NCBI RefSeq assembly: GCF_006346315.1
Contig: NZ_VDMR01000001.1
Location: 124,001 to 188,000 of the forward strand
Direction: 5' to 3'
Source of the DNA: Nocardioides litoris
GTDB taxonomy: Bacteria; Actinomycetota; Actinomycetes; Propionibacteriales; Nocardioidaceae
Length of the DNA: 64,000 nt
Shown: piece by piece, positions 1-8,769 of the stretch
Position numbering within the stretch: the first letter of the stretch is position 1
Layout of the letters: each line of letters begins with the position of its first letter
The notes under the pieces: generated by a model
The model's database searches: none
The model's input: the letters and a program-made list of their open reading frames with translations, nothing else
Told to the model about the DNA's origin: nothing
Program-made: the position numbers and the translations under genes

Positions 1-768
1 GGCGAGCGCCACGAGTCGCTGCGCTACGGCGCCCGGATCGAGCTCGGGCTGCGCACGTTCCTCGGCGAGGGCGGGTTCGGCGCGTTCACCACCAACTTCG
101 AGGACCTCGGCGGGCTGCGCCAGCTGCCGGGCCTGGCCGTGCAGCGGCTGATGGCCGACGGCTACGGCTTCGGCGGCGAGGGCGACTGGAAGACCTCGGT
201 GCTGCTGCGCACGACCAAGGTGATGGCCCAGGGCCTGCCCGGCGGCACGTCGTTCATGGAGGACTACACCTACCACCTGGCTCCGGGGGCCGAGAAGATC
301 CTCGGCGCCCACATGCTCGAGGTCTGCCCGACCATCACCTCCCAGACCCCGTCGCTGGAGTGCCACCCGCTCGGCATCGGCGGTCGCGAGGACCCGGTGC
401 GGCTGCGGTTCACCGCCGACCCCGGCGCCGGCCTCGTCGCGGGCCTGTCCGACCTCGGCGACCGCTTCCGGCTGACCGTCAACGAGGTCGACCTGGTCGA
501 GCCCGACGAGGACCTGCCGCAGCTGCCGGTGGCCTGCGCGGTCTGGGAGCCCCGCCCGTCGCTGTCGACCTCGGCCGAGGCGTGGCTGATGGCCGGCGCC
601 CCTCACCACACGGTGCTCTCGACCGCGGTCGACGTCGAGACGTTCTCGGACTTCGCCGAGATGGTGCGGGTCGAGATGGTGACCATCGACGCCGACACGA
701 CGCCGCGCACGTTCCAGCGCGAGCTGCGCTGGAACGCCGCCTACCACCGGCTCGCCGAGCGCCTGTGA
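1..768 (+). CDS. araA: L-arabinose isomerase, C-terminal part (5' end outside window)
   Basis: This is the last 255 residues of L-arabinose isomerase, which converts L-arabinose to L-ribulose in the cytoplasm. The frame is open from base 1, so the N-terminal half lies upstream of the window. The hallmark block [16 protein letters not shown] is present. All four metal ligands of the family can be placed by spacing: Glu in GEGDWK, Glu in FMEDY 27 residues later, His in GAHMLEVCP 17 residues after that, and the late His in GAPHHTVLS. The stop is TGA at 766-768. An alditol oxidase-like gene follows after only 19 bases, so the two probably share a transcript for pentose or polyol use. Confidence 0.95.
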   Translation, partial: GERHESLRYGARIELGLRTFLGEGGFGAFTTNFEDLGGLRQLPGLAVQRLMADGYGFGGEGDWKTSVLLRTTKVMAQGLPGGTSFMEDYTYHLAPGAEKILGAHMLEVCPTITSQTPSLECHPLGIGGREDPVRLRFTADPGAGLVAGLSDLGDRFRLTVNEVDLVEPDEDLPQLPVACAVWEPRPSLSTSAEAWLMAGAPHHTVLSTAVDVETFSDFAEMVRVEMVTIDADTTPRTFQRELRWNAAYHRLAERL

Positions 769-787
769 CCCCACCTGTGAGACTGGC

Positions 788-2098
788 GTGGTGACCTCCC
801 CCGCGCCGCTCGAGGCGAGCCCCACCGGCCTGAACTGGTCGGGCAACGTCCGCTACGCCTCGACCGGCGTGGTGCAGCCGCCCGACCTCGCCGGGGTGCA
901 GGAGGCCGTCGCGGGCGCCGCGGCGGCCGGCACCCGTGTCCGCGCGCTGGGCTCGCGCCACTCCTTCTCCACCGTCGCCGACACCGACGGGCTGCACCTG
1001 TCGACCCGCGGGCTCGGCACCCGCGTCGAGGTCGACGCCGACGGCCTCGCCGCGGTGCCGTCGGGGGCGACGTACGCCGAGGTCGCGGCCCAGCTGCACG
1101 CCGCCGGCCGGGCGCTGCACAACATGGGCTCGCTGCCGCACATCAGCGTCGCCGGCGCCTGCGCCACCGGCACCCACGGCTCCGGCGACGGCAACGGGGC
1201 GCTGGCCACCGCGGTCCGCGGCCTCGAGCTGGTGACGGCCAGCGGCGAGGTCGTGCGGCTCGACGCCGACCACCCCGACCTGCCCGGCGCCGCGGTCTCG
1301 CTCGGCGCGCTCGGGGTCGTCACCCGGCTCTGGCTGGCCACCGAGCCGGCGTACGACGTCGCGCAGACGGTCTGGACCGACGTGCCCGCCGACGCGCTGG
1401 CCGACGAGATCGAGGCGGTCATGGGCTCCGGCCACAGCGTCAGCGTCTTCGACGACCTGCGCGACCCGTCGGTGGTGAGCGCGGTGTTCGTCAAGCAGCG
1501 CGTCGACGGTCGCGCCGACCTCGCGCCCGTGCTGGCCGGACGGCCGTCGGCCGCCGGCCCGGTGCACCCGGTGCCCGGCATCGACCCCGCGCCGGCCACC
1601 GAGCAGGGCGGCGTGTCCGGGCCCTGGCACGAGCGGCTGCCGCACTTCCGCGCCGAGTTCGTGCCGAGCGTGGGGGAGGAGCTGCAGACCGAGTACTTCG
1701 TGCCGCGGGCGGCGATCCGCGAGGCGCGTGCGGCGCTGGCCGAGGTCGCCGACCAGGTGGCGCCCGTGCTGATGGTGCACGAGCTGCGCACCGTCGCCGC
1801 CGACGAGCTGTGGCTCAGCGGCGCCCACGGCCGCGACACCGTGGCGATCCACTTCACCTGGCGGCCCGAGCCGGGGCCGGTCGGCGAGGCGGTGCGCCTG
1901 CTGGAGCGGGTGCTGGCGCCGTACGACCCGCGGGCCCACTGGGGCAAGGTCGCCGGCGGCACCGTGCCGCGCTGCGACCCGGCGGGGGCGGCGCGGTTCG
2001 CGGTGCTGCGCGACCGGCTCGACCCGGGGCGGGCCTTCGGCAACGCGTTCCTCGACGCCGAGCTCGACTCGCTGGCGGCTGCTCAGTCCTCGACGTAG
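788..2098 (+). CDS. FAD-linked alditol/xylitol oxidase-like protein
   Basis: A 436-residue flavoprotein of the D-arabinono-1,4-lactone oxidase/alditol oxidase group. Such enzymes oxidise sugar alcohols or aldonolactones with O2. The N-terminal FAD-binding (PCMH) domain spans about residues 20-190 and carries GSRHSF, whose His (about residue 58) sits where AldO-type enzymes bind FAD covalently. The C-terminal substrate domain ends with the typical HWGK motif near residue 381. Length fits S. coelicolor AldO (about 418). GTG at 788 is chosen; a second GTG follows at 791. Its place directly after araA suggests a polyol or pentose substrate, but substrate choice among alditols and lactones cannot be read from sequence. 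The 3' end overlaps the convergent MFS gene by 16 bases. Confidence 0.85.
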   Translation: MVTSPAPLEASPTGLNWSGNVRYASTGVVQPPDLAGVQEAVAGAAAAGTRVRALGSRHSFSTVADTDGLHLSTRGLGTRVEVDADGLAAVPSGATYAEVAAQLHAAGRALHNMGSLPHISVAGACATGTHGSGDGNGALATAVRGLELVTASGEVVRLDADHPDLPGAAVSLGALGVVTRLWLATEPAYDVAQTVWTDVPADALADEIEAVMGSGHSVSVFDDLRDPSVVSAVFVKQRVDGRADLAPVLAGRPSAAGPVHPVPGIDPAPATEQGGVSGPWHERLPHFRAEFVPSVGEELQTEYFVPRAAIREARAALAEVADQVAPVLMVHELRTVAADELWLSGAHGRDTVAIHFTWRPEPGPVGEAVRLLERVLAPYDPRAHWGKVAGGTVPRCDPAGAARFAVLRDRLDPGRAFGNAFLDAELDSLAAAQSST

Positions 2099-3282
2099 CG
2101 GGGGCGGCAGGCGAACCAGCCCGCCACGAGCCCGGGCACCACGCTCGCGGTGAGCAGCCACAGCGGCGCCGACCACGAGCCGGTGGCCTCGCGGAGCAGG
2201 CCGAGGCCGAGCGGCCCGGTGGCGGCGAGGGCGTAGCCGGTGCCCTGGACGAACCCGGAGACGCTGGCCGCGGCGGCCGGCGTCCGGGTGCGCTGGTTGA
2301 CCAGGGTCAGGCACAGCGGGAAGCTGCTGACGCCGACGCCGAGGGCGCAGACCCAGAGCAGGGTGCCCTCGCGCGGGGCGAGGTCGAGGCCGACGAACCC
2401 GACCACGAGCAGGGCCGAGCAGACCACGACCACCGGGAACGGGTTGGCCACCCGGGTCGCGAGCTGCGGCACCGCGAGCGCGGCGAGCACGCCCCACGCG
2501 GAGTAGAGGGCGACCATCGACCCCCCGAGCGCCCGGCTGCCGCCGGCGTCGGTGAGCACGGCGGGCAGCCAGGTGATGACGGCGTAGTTGGTCAGCGCGG
2601 TCAGGGCGAACAGGACGACGAGGCCCCACGCCGTGGCCGAGCGGGCCACGCGCGGGCGCGTCCCGGCCGGGGCGGACGCGCGGTGGTCGGCGGAGCGGGT
2701 GGCGAGCGCGAGCACCAGCCAGAGCACCGCGGCCAGCGCGGCGGGCACGGCCCAGACGCCGACCGAGACCCGCCACCCGGCGGCGTCGGCCACGGGCACG
2801 GCGAGCAGCGGGGCGATGAACTGGCCGGTCTGCAGCAGGAGCAGGTAGGTCGAGGTCCACAGCGCGATCCGGTCGGGGAACCACGTCTTGACCAGCGGGA
2901 CGACCACCACGTTGGCCGCCCCGATGCCGGCGAGCGCGAGCACGGTGGAGACGACGAGGACGACCGGTCCGGGGGCCAGGGCCCGGAGCAGCAGGCTGGC
3001 CGCGGTGAGCGCGAGGGCGGCCGTGGCGGTGCGCTCCAGCCCGAACCGGCGGGTGACCACCGGCGCGAGCAGGCCGAAGATCGCGAACGACGCCGCGGGC
3101 ACCGTGCCGAGCACGCCGATGAGGGCCACGCCGAACCCGAGCCGGTCGCCGATGGTCTCCAGCAGCGGGCTGAAGCCGGTGACCGCGGTGCGCAGGTTGA
3201 CCGCGGTGACGGCGATGGCGAGGCCCGCCCACACGGCGAGGCGGCGGGCGGGTGGGGCGGCGGGGGGTGCCAGGGTGGTCAC
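2083..3282 (-). CDS. MFS transporter, CynX/NimT (cyanate permease-like) family
   Basis: About 399 residues with twelve predicted membrane segments, in the cyanate/nitroimidazole (CynX/NimT) branch of the major facilitator superfamily. Typical features are AVNLRTAVTGFSPLL in the first helix pair, TYLLLLQTGQFIAPLL in the middle, and GFVQGTGYALAATGPL near the end. The open frame extends to 3354, but the extra N-terminus is polar and overlaps the divergent regulator. GTG at 3282 (VTTLAPPA) leaves only a short lead before helix 1 and is preferred. It is divergent from a FadR-type regulator 44 bases away, a common pairing that suggests local control. The substrate is unknown. Confidence 0.85.
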   Translation of the reverse strand: MTTLAPPAAPPARRLAVWAGLAIAVTAVNLRTAVTGFSPLLETIGDRLGFGVALIGVLGTVPAASFAIFGLLAPVVTRRFGLERTATAALALTAASLLLRALAPGPVVLVVSTVLALAGIGAANVVVVPLVKTWFPDRIALWTSTYLLLLQTGQFIAPLLAVPVADAAGWRVSVGVWAVPAALAAVLWLVLALATRSADHRASAPAGTRPRVARSATAWGLVVLFALTALTNYAVITWLPAVLTDAGGSRALGGSMVALYSAWGVLAALAVPQLATRVANPFPVVVVCSALLVVGFVGLDLAPREGTLLWVCALGVGVSSFPLCLTLVNQRTRTPAAAASVSGFVQGTGYALAATGPLGLGLLREATGSWSAPLWLLTASVVPGLVAGWFACRPRYVED

Positions 3283-3326
3283 GTGGGCTCCGTCGGGCTG
3301 GATCCGGGCATAGATCGGATCATGGG

Positions 3327-4028
3327 ATGAATTGGGACGATAGTGGAACGCCACCCCTCGGTCGAGGGGGCCTGCGCCGCGACAGCCTCGTCGACCAGGC
3401 CGCGGCCCGCTTCCGCGCCGAGGTCGTCTCGGGCCGCTGGTCCGTCGGCGGCCGCATCCCGACCGAGCCCGAGCTCGTCGACCTGGCCGGCGTCGGGCGC
3501 AACACCGTCCGCGAGGCCGTGCAGTCGCTCGTACACGCCGGGCTGCTGCGCCGCGAGCAGGGCCGCGGCACCTTCGTCATCTCCGACTCCGAGCTCGCCG
3601 GCCCGCTCGGCCGGCAGCTGGCCGGCGGCTCCCGGCGCGACTACCTCGAGCTCCGTCTCGCGCTCGACCGCACCGCGGCCGCGCTCGCCGCCACGCGGCG
3701 CACGGCGGAGGACGCGGACCGCCTGCGCGCGCTGCGCGACCGGCGAGCCGCCGCCTGGGCGCCCGACGGCGACCCCGAGGACCGCGCCCCGGCCGACCTC
3801 GCCCTGCACCGCGCCGTCGTCGAGGCGAGCCACAACCCGCTCTACCTCTCCCTGTACGCCAGCGTGCTCGACGTGTTCGCCCGGCACATGCGCGACGACG
3901 AGACCGGCGACGCCGACCCGGCGGCCCGCGAGCACCACGACCTCGTCGAGGCCGTCGTCGCCGGCGACGCCGTGGCCGCGGCCGCGGCCGTCGACCGCAT
4001 CGTCGAGCCGCTGCTGCGCGACGCCTGA
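3327..4028 (+). CDS. GntR-family transcriptional regulator, FadR/FCD type
   Basis: A 233-residue repressor. The N-terminal winged helix-turn-helix lies at about residues 15-85, with GRIPTEPELVDLAGVGRNTV and the wing REQGRGTFV. The C-terminal all-helical FCD domain (about 98-230) begins DYLELRLALDRTAAALAA and holds the LHRAVVEASHN motif that supplies metal or effector ligands in FadR-type proteins. The frame opens earlier at 3252; ATG at 3327 is chosen because the upstream residues lie inside the divergent MFS reading frame and match no part of the fold. The regulator probably controls the divergent CynX-like carrier from the 44-base gap and possibly itself. The effector, likely a small organic acid, is inferred only from the family. 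Confidence 0.88.
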   Translation: MNWDDSGTPPLGRGGLRRDSLVDQAAARFRAEVVSGRWSVGGRIPTEPELVDLAGVGRNTVREAVQSLVHAGLLRREQGRGTFVISDSELAGPLGRQLAGGSRRDYLELRLALDRTAAALAATRRTAEDADRLRALRDRRAAAWAPDGDPEDRAPADLALHRAVVEASHNPLYLSLYASVLDVFARHMRDDETGDADPAAREHHDLVEAVVAGDAVAAAAAVDRIVEPLLRDA

Positions 4029-4077
4029 GGGAAACCCCGGCGACGACTGTCCGTGGTCGGTGGCAGAGTGCTGGCCG

Positions 4078-5394
4078 ATGATCTCCCTCGCCACCGCCCT
4101 CAAGCCGCCCTCGCCCCTGGCCGGGCGGCTGGCGGGGCAGTCGCTCCTCTTCGCGCTCGGCGAGGGCACGTTCATGACGGGCTCGGCGGTCTTCTTCACC
4201 CAGATCGTCGGCCTGCGCGCCGCCGAGGTGGGGCTCGGCCTCACCATCGCCGGCATCGCCAGCTTCCTGGCGGCCTACCCGATGGGCAAGCTCGTCGACC
4301 GGTTCGGCCCCAAGCGCTGCTGGGCGGTCAGCGCGGCCGGGCAGGCCGCTGCGTTCACGCTGTGGCCCTTCATCGACAGCTTCGCCGGCTACGTCGGCAT
4401 GGCCGTGCTGATGGAGGTCGTCGGCGCCCTCGGCGGCGCGGCCCACGGCGCCTACACGATCGACGTGCTGCCGCAGGAGGAGCGGGTGCAGTCGCGCGCC
4501 TACATGTACTCCGCGCTCAACCTCGGGTTCACGCTCGGCTCGGTCGTCGGCGGCGTCGCGCTCGCCTTCGACTCCGACGCCGTGCTCCAGGCCGTGCCCT
4601 GGTTCACCAGCGCCGTCTTCCTGGTCAACGCGGCCGCCATCCTGCGGCTGCCCAACGCCTCCCACGACGACCGCACGCCCGAGGAGCGCAAGGTCAAGGT
4701 CGCCGGGCCGGGGCCGCTGCGCAACGTGGGCTGGATGGCCTCGACCTTCTTCGTCGGCGTCCTGTGGACCAACCAGGTGCTCCTCAACATCGTCATCCCG
4801 CTCTGGCTGGTCGAGGAGACCGACGCCCCGCGGGTCCTGCTGGCGTTCCTGTTCGGCACCAACACCGTCATGTGCATCCTGCTGCCGATGGCCGCCGCCC
4901 GCGGGGTGCGCGACGTGCCCACGGCGCTGCGGGCGATCCGGTTCTCCACCGGCTTCTTCGTCCTCTCGTGCGTCATCACGCTCTACACCCACGACACCGT
5001 CGGCTGGGTGACCATCGCGCTGGTCTGGCTGGGCCACATCACCGTCACCGGCGCCGAGCTCTACCTCTCGGCCGCCAGCTGGTCCTTTGAGGCCGAGCTG
5101 ATGGACCCGCGCCGCCGCGGTGAGTACCAGGGCGCCGCCGAGCTGAGCGGCACCCTCGGCAAGGTCTGGGCGCCCGCGCTCTACACGTTCCTCGCGCTGT
5201 CGTGGGGCGAGATGGGGTGGCTGGTCATCGCCGCGATCATCGTCGTCGCCGCCGCCGGCCTGCACTGGTCGGTCCGACCCGCCCGCGCCTTCCTCGACCG
5301 CCAGGGCGTCGACCCCTCCCTCGGCGCGCCCGACCGCGAGCCCGAGGCCGCCGGCACCCCGGTCCCGCCGCCCACGTTCGACGCCACCCAGTGA
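4078..5394 (+). CDS. MFS transporter
   Basis: A 438-residue major facilitator carrier with about twelve membrane segments. The loop between helices 2 and 3 carries the MFS signature GKLVDRFGPKR, and helix 5 has LGFTLGSVVGGVALAF. The C-terminus after about residue 405 is a Pro/Asp-rich cytoplasmic tail. ATG at 4078 is used because no good start lies nearer the FadR-type gene, which ends 49 bases upstream; the long upstream extension of this frame only overlaps that gene. The substrate is unknown. A multidrug or sugar/organic-acid export role is possible. Confidence 0.85.
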   Translation: MISLATALKPPSPLAGRLAGQSLLFALGEGTFMTGSAVFFTQIVGLRAAEVGLGLTIAGIASFLAAYPMGKLVDRFGPKRCWAVSAAGQAAAFTLWPFIDSFAGYVGMAVLMEVVGALGGAAHGAYTIDVLPQEERVQSRAYMYSALNLGFTLGSVVGGVALAFDSDAVLQAVPWFTSAVFLVNAAAILRLPNASHDDRTPEERKVKVAGPGPLRNVGWMASTFFVGVLWTNQVLLNIVIPLWLVEETDAPRVLLAFLFGTNTVMCILLPMAAARGVRDVPTALRAIRFSTGFFVLSCVITLYTHDTVGWVTIALVWLGHITVTGAELYLSAASWSFEAELMDPRRRGEYQGAAELSGTLGKVWAPALYTFLALSWGEMGWLVIAAIIVVAAAGLHWSVRPARAFLDRQGVDPSLGAPDREPEAAGTPVPPPTFDATQ

Positions 5395-5406
5395 CCGGGT
5401 GACCCG

Positions 5407-7068
5407 GTGACCGGGCGGGTGGCGCTGTCGCGGCTCGACGGCGACCGGGTGCTGGTCACCGACCCCGCCGGGGAGCACGAGGTCGCGGCGGCCGACCTGG
5501 CGTCGTACGTCGCGGAGCGGGAGGGGTCGGCCGACCCGCCGCGCTGGGTCTGGGACGACACCGGCCGGTGGTACCCGGCCCTGCTCGACGCCGGCGTCCG
5601 CGTCGCCCGCTGCCACGACCTGCGGCTCGGCCACCACCTGCTGCGTCGCTCGCCGGTCGTCGACCCGGGGCTGCTGGCCGGACCGCAGGACGCGCTGTGG
5701 GACCGGCTGGGCCCGACGGTGCCGACGGAGCCGACGCTGTTCGCCGCCGACGACGCGGCGGAGCGGCTCCGGGCCGACGTCGAGGACGCGCGGCAGCAGG
5801 CCGCGGTCGCCGCCTGCGCCGAGCCCGGGCGGCTCGGACTGCTGCTGGCCGCGGAGTCGTCGGGGGCGCTGGTCGCGGCCGAGATGACCTGGGCGGGCCT
5901 GCCGTGGCGCGCCGACGTGCACGACCGGTTGCTGGTCGAGCTGCTCGGTCCGCGCCCCCCGCGCGGCGCCCGCCCGCAGCGGCTCGAGGATCTCGCCGTG
6001 GAGGTCCGCGCGCTCCTCGACGCGCCCGGCCTCAACCCCGACTCGCGAGCCGAGGTGCTGGCCGCGCTGCGCCGAGCCGGTGTCGACGCGCCCGACCTGC
6101 GCGCTTGGACCCTGCGCCGCGTCGACCACCCCGCCGTGCCGGCGCTGCTGCGCTACAAGCAGCTCACCCACTTCTGGACCACCAACGGCTGGACCTGGAT
6201 CGACCAGTGGGTGCGGGGCGGGCGCTTCCGGCCGGCGTACCTGCCCGCGGGCTCGGCCACCGGCCGCTGGACCACCAACGGTGGCGGCGCCCTCTCGCTG
6301 CCGCAGCAGGTGCGCCCCGCGGCCGTGGCCGACGAGGGCTGGGTGCTCGTCGTCGCCGACGTCGCCCAGCTCGAGCCGCGGGTGCTGGCCGGCATGAGCG
6401 GCGACCGGGCGCTGGCCCGCTCGGCCCGCGGCGTCGACCTCTACCAGGGCATGGTGGCCGACGGCGCCGTCGCCTCCCGCGACGAGGCCAAGCTCGCCCT
6501 GATCGGCGCGATGTACGGCGCCACCTCCGGCGGCAGCGGCCAGCTGCTGCCCGCCCTGGTCCGCCGCTACCCCGACGCCTTCGGCCTCGTCGAGGCCGCC
6601 GCCCGCGCCGGCGAGCGGGGCGAGCAGGTGCGCACCCTGCTCGGTCGCGGCTCGCCCCGAAGTCCGTCGGAGGTCGGGGAGCTCGAGCCGGACAGCGTGC
6701 CGACCGACCTCGGCGACCGCGACCGACGCCGCCGCGCGTGGGGTCGCTTCACCCGCAACTTCGTCGTCCAGGGCACCGGCGCCGAGTGGGCGCTGTGCTG
6801 GCTGGCCGACCTCCGCGCCCGCCTGTGGTCGCTCGGCTCCGGGCCCCTCGACCACCGCCCGCACCTGGTGTTCTTCCTGCACGACGAGGTCGTCGTGCAC
6901 ACCCCGGCCGCGCTGGCCGAGGAGGTCTCGGAGGCGGTGGTGGCGGCCGCGACCTCGGCCGGCCGGCTGGTGTTCCGCGAGGGCCCGGCCGTCGACTTCC
7001 CGCTCGGGGTCACCGTCGCGCGGTCCTACGCCGAGGCCGGCAAGGGTGCAACGCCGGAGGGGGCGTGA
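5407..7068 (+). CDS. Family A DNA polymerase, short Pol I-like (bifunctional 3'-5' exonuclease/polymerase type)
   Basis: A 553-residue protein with the polymerase domain of DNA polymerase I but no 5' nuclease. Polymerase motif A reads VVADVAQLEPRVLAG (canonical DYSQIELR), motif B begins RDEAKLALIGAMYG, and motif C is FLHDEVVVH, so both catalytic Asp sites are kept. The N-terminal 190 residues resemble a decayed 3'-5' exonuclease fold: the canonical DxE of exo motif I is not visible. It is much shorter than E. coli PolA (928). Actinobacteria often carry this paralogue beside a full-length polA; a repair role is inferred. GTG at 5407 lies 12 bases after the MFS stop, so co-transcription is likely. 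Confidence 0.85.
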   Translation: MTGRVALSRLDGDRVLVTDPAGEHEVAAADLASYVAEREGSADPPRWVWDDTGRWYPALLDAGVRVARCHDLRLGHHLLRRSPVVDPGLLAGPQDALWDRLGPTVPTEPTLFAADDAAERLRADVEDARQQAAVAACAEPGRLGLLLAAESSGALVAAEMTWAGLPWRADVHDRLLVELLGPRPPRGARPQRLEDLAVEVRALLDAPGLNPDSRAEVLAALRRAGVDAPDLRAWTLRRVDHPAVPALLRYKQLTHFWTTNGWTWIDQWVRGGRFRPAYLPAGSATGRWTTNGGGALSLPQQVRPAAVADEGWVLVVADVAQLEPRVLAGMSGDRALARSARGVDLYQGMVADGAVASRDEAKLALIGAMYGATSGGSGQLLPALVRRYPDAFGLVEAAARAGERGEQVRTLLGRGSPRSPSEVGELEPDSVPTDLGDRDRRRRAWGRFTRNFVVQGTGAEWALCWLADLRARLWSLGSGPLDHRPHLVFFLHDEVVVHTPAALAEEVSEAVVAAATSAGRLVFREGPAVDFPLGVTVARSYAEAGKGATPEGA

Positions 7069-7323
7069 GCGACCGCCGCCGGGGTCGAGCTCGGGGAGGA
7101 GAGCCCTCACCTGCTCGGCAACGAGTGGTCGACCGCCGGGGAGCGGCATGCCGGTCGGGGAGCTCGTCGGCGTGGCCGGAGCCGGCCAGGCTCCGGTCGC
7201 TGGTCAGCCGGCCGCCACACCGTCGATGACCGACCCGCGGTCGGGCCCTCCAGACCTGGTCGCCACTTCGTGCAGCACGACAACCCCGCGCACCGGTGGT
7301 GGGCGGGGTACGGGGCGGGGTGG

Positions 7324-8610
7324 TCAGGGCTCCGCGCTGCGGTCGACCGTGTACTCCGCGCCGGCGGGGGAGTGCCACTCGAACACGCCCGGGCTGGGTT
7401 GGGTGTAGGTCCAAGCGCTGTGGGTCTTGGCGCGGTGGTGGGCTCGGCAGAGCCGGGCGAGGTTGGACGAGCGGGTCTGGCCGCCGGAGTCGTGGGGCTG
7501 GATGTGGTCGCGGTCGGTGCGGCGTCGGTTGCAGTGCGGGAACGCGCAGCGCTGGTCGCGGAGGTCGACCTGCTCGGCCAGCCGTGGTGACGGCGTGTAG
7601 CCGGCGGAGGTGAGGTCCGCGGTGAGGTCGATGACGGGCTTGACGTGGGCGTCATCGTGCAGCCACGCGGCGACCTGTTGGGCCAGGGCCCGGGCGGCGG
7701 TGAGGTCGCCGCCGGGGAGGTCGACGACCGGTGTGACGGTGACCGTCGTGCCGGGGTGGCGGCACCAGGCGGCGAGCTGCTCGGTGGTGATGGTGGAGCC
7801 GGTGGTCTCGACGACGTCGGAGTCCGAGCGCAGGTGCGCGTAGACCGTGACGCCGCGACCGGTGGTGGTCTCGAGATCCAGCGCGAGCTGGGCGCGGGCG
7901 ATCTCGCCGACGGCGAGGGCGCGGCGGGCGTCCCACGACTCATGGCACCCCAGCTCGCCGAGCTGGGCCGCCACACCGGCAACGGCGGTGTCGAGGTCGA
8001 CCGCGTCGGCCAGGTCGAGGGTCCCGGTGACCTCGACGGTGCCGTCGAGCGATCGGACGTGGTCGAGGTGGACGTCGAACCGACGGTGCTCCAACGCCGC
8101 CAACCTGCGGCGCTCCACCTCGTCGGGGCAGTGGGTGGCGAGCGCGGAGGCGACGGTGCGGTCGACCTGCGCGAAGGTGCAGGAGTGCGCGGTCGGGGTG
8201 AGCGCTCGGTCGACCTCCGCTGCACCCGCGGGCGGGAGCTGCTGGGTCTGCTCGGCGATCCGGAACGCCTTCCACACCGGCACCTGCAGCGCGACGACCC
8301 TGGCCCACAGGCGGGGGAGGCGGTGGCGCAGCTCGAGGGCGTTGCCGACGTACACCGCGCACGGGTCGGGCGAGCGGCCGAGGACGCAGGCCAAGTCGTG
8401 GGTGTCGAACTCGCTGACCCACGGACACCCTGGCCCGCCGAGCTGCAGACCGGGCGTCATGGTGTGGAGCGACGCCTCGGCCTCCGACACCTCATGAGCC
8501 GCGCACCAGTCCAGCACCGCGACCAGCGTGGCGACCTCCTCGCGCAGCATCCGCCCACGCGCGTCGGCCACGGCGGCGAGGGCCGGGTCGAGGATGCGCG
8601 TGCTGTTCAT
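7324..8610 (-). CDS. DUF222 domain protein with C-terminal HNH nuclease domain
   Basis: A 428-residue protein. Residues 10-330 are the helical DUF222 region. The C-terminus is an HNH endonuclease module with the zinc knuckle CAFPHCNRRRTDRDHI, then a second pair of ligands in LCRAHHRAKTH; the central His of RDHI is the likely general base. Such genes are multi-copy in Nocardioides, Mycobacterium and relatives. A mobile or genome-defence role has been proposed, but function is unproven. The start is ATG at 8610, preceded by TACTCT with a 6-base gap, consistent with a leaderless transcript. A dispersed palindromic repeat lies about 70 bases upstream. The 255 bases between it and the polymerase gene (7069-7323) show no convincing gene. 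Confidence 0.88.
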   Translation of the reverse strand: MNSTRILDPALAAVADARGRMLREEVATLVAVLDWCAAHEVSEAEASLHTMTPGLQLGGPGCPWVSEFDTHDLACVLGRSPDPCAVYVGNALELRHRLPRLWARVVALQVPVWKAFRIAEQTQQLPPAGAAEVDRALTPTAHSCTFAQVDRTVASALATHCPDEVERRRLAALEHRRFDVHLDHVRSLDGTVEVTGTLDLADAVDLDTAVAGVAAQLGELGCHESWDARRALAVGEIARAQLALDLETTTGRGVTVYAHLRSDSDVVETTGSTITTEQLAAWCRHPGTTVTVTPVVDLPGGDLTAARALAQQVAAWLHDDAHVKPVIDLTADLTSAGYTPSPRLAEQVDLRDQRCAFPHCNRRRTDRDHIQPHDSGGQTRSSNLARLCRAHHRAKTHSAWTYTQPSPGVFEWHSPAGAEYTVDRSAEP

Positions 8611-8680
8611 GTCGTCAGAGTAGACGCGACCACCGACAGTTCTCGACGATGTGTTCGATGCTGTGGATGGCCCTGGGGAA

Positions 8681-8725
8681 TGGTCTTGAGACGGGCGCCA
8701 GGGCGCCCTCCTCGACCACCGTGGG
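8681..8725 (+). repeat. Dispersed palindromic repeat, copy 1
   Basis: An imperfect hairpin of the form TGGTCTTGAGAC, inner stem GGCGCC-AGG-GCGCC, then TCCTCGACCACC. This is the first of 13 related intergenic copies in the window. It sits between two minus-strand genes (HNH and HhH-GPD). Confidence 0.85.
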
Positions 8726-8769
8726 GTGCGGTCGCGACGCGGGCGCTCGCCCGCTCGACCAGCGCTCCG

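Noticed and set aside
479..3232. Very long minus-strand open frame of 917 codons
   Set aside because: It runs antisense through the alditol oxidase and MFS genes. It is Arg/Ala/Gly-rich, has no domain pattern and is a GC-bias shadow.
3577..7149. Minus-strand frame of 1190 codons opposite the polymerase and MFS genes
   Set aside because: Low-complexity composition without recognisable motifs; both plus-strand genes have clear family motifs.
7066..7229. 54-codon frame overlapping the polymerase stop as GTGA
   Set aside because: The overlap looks like coupling, but the peptide is Arg-rich, has no family resemblance and the gap has no other support.
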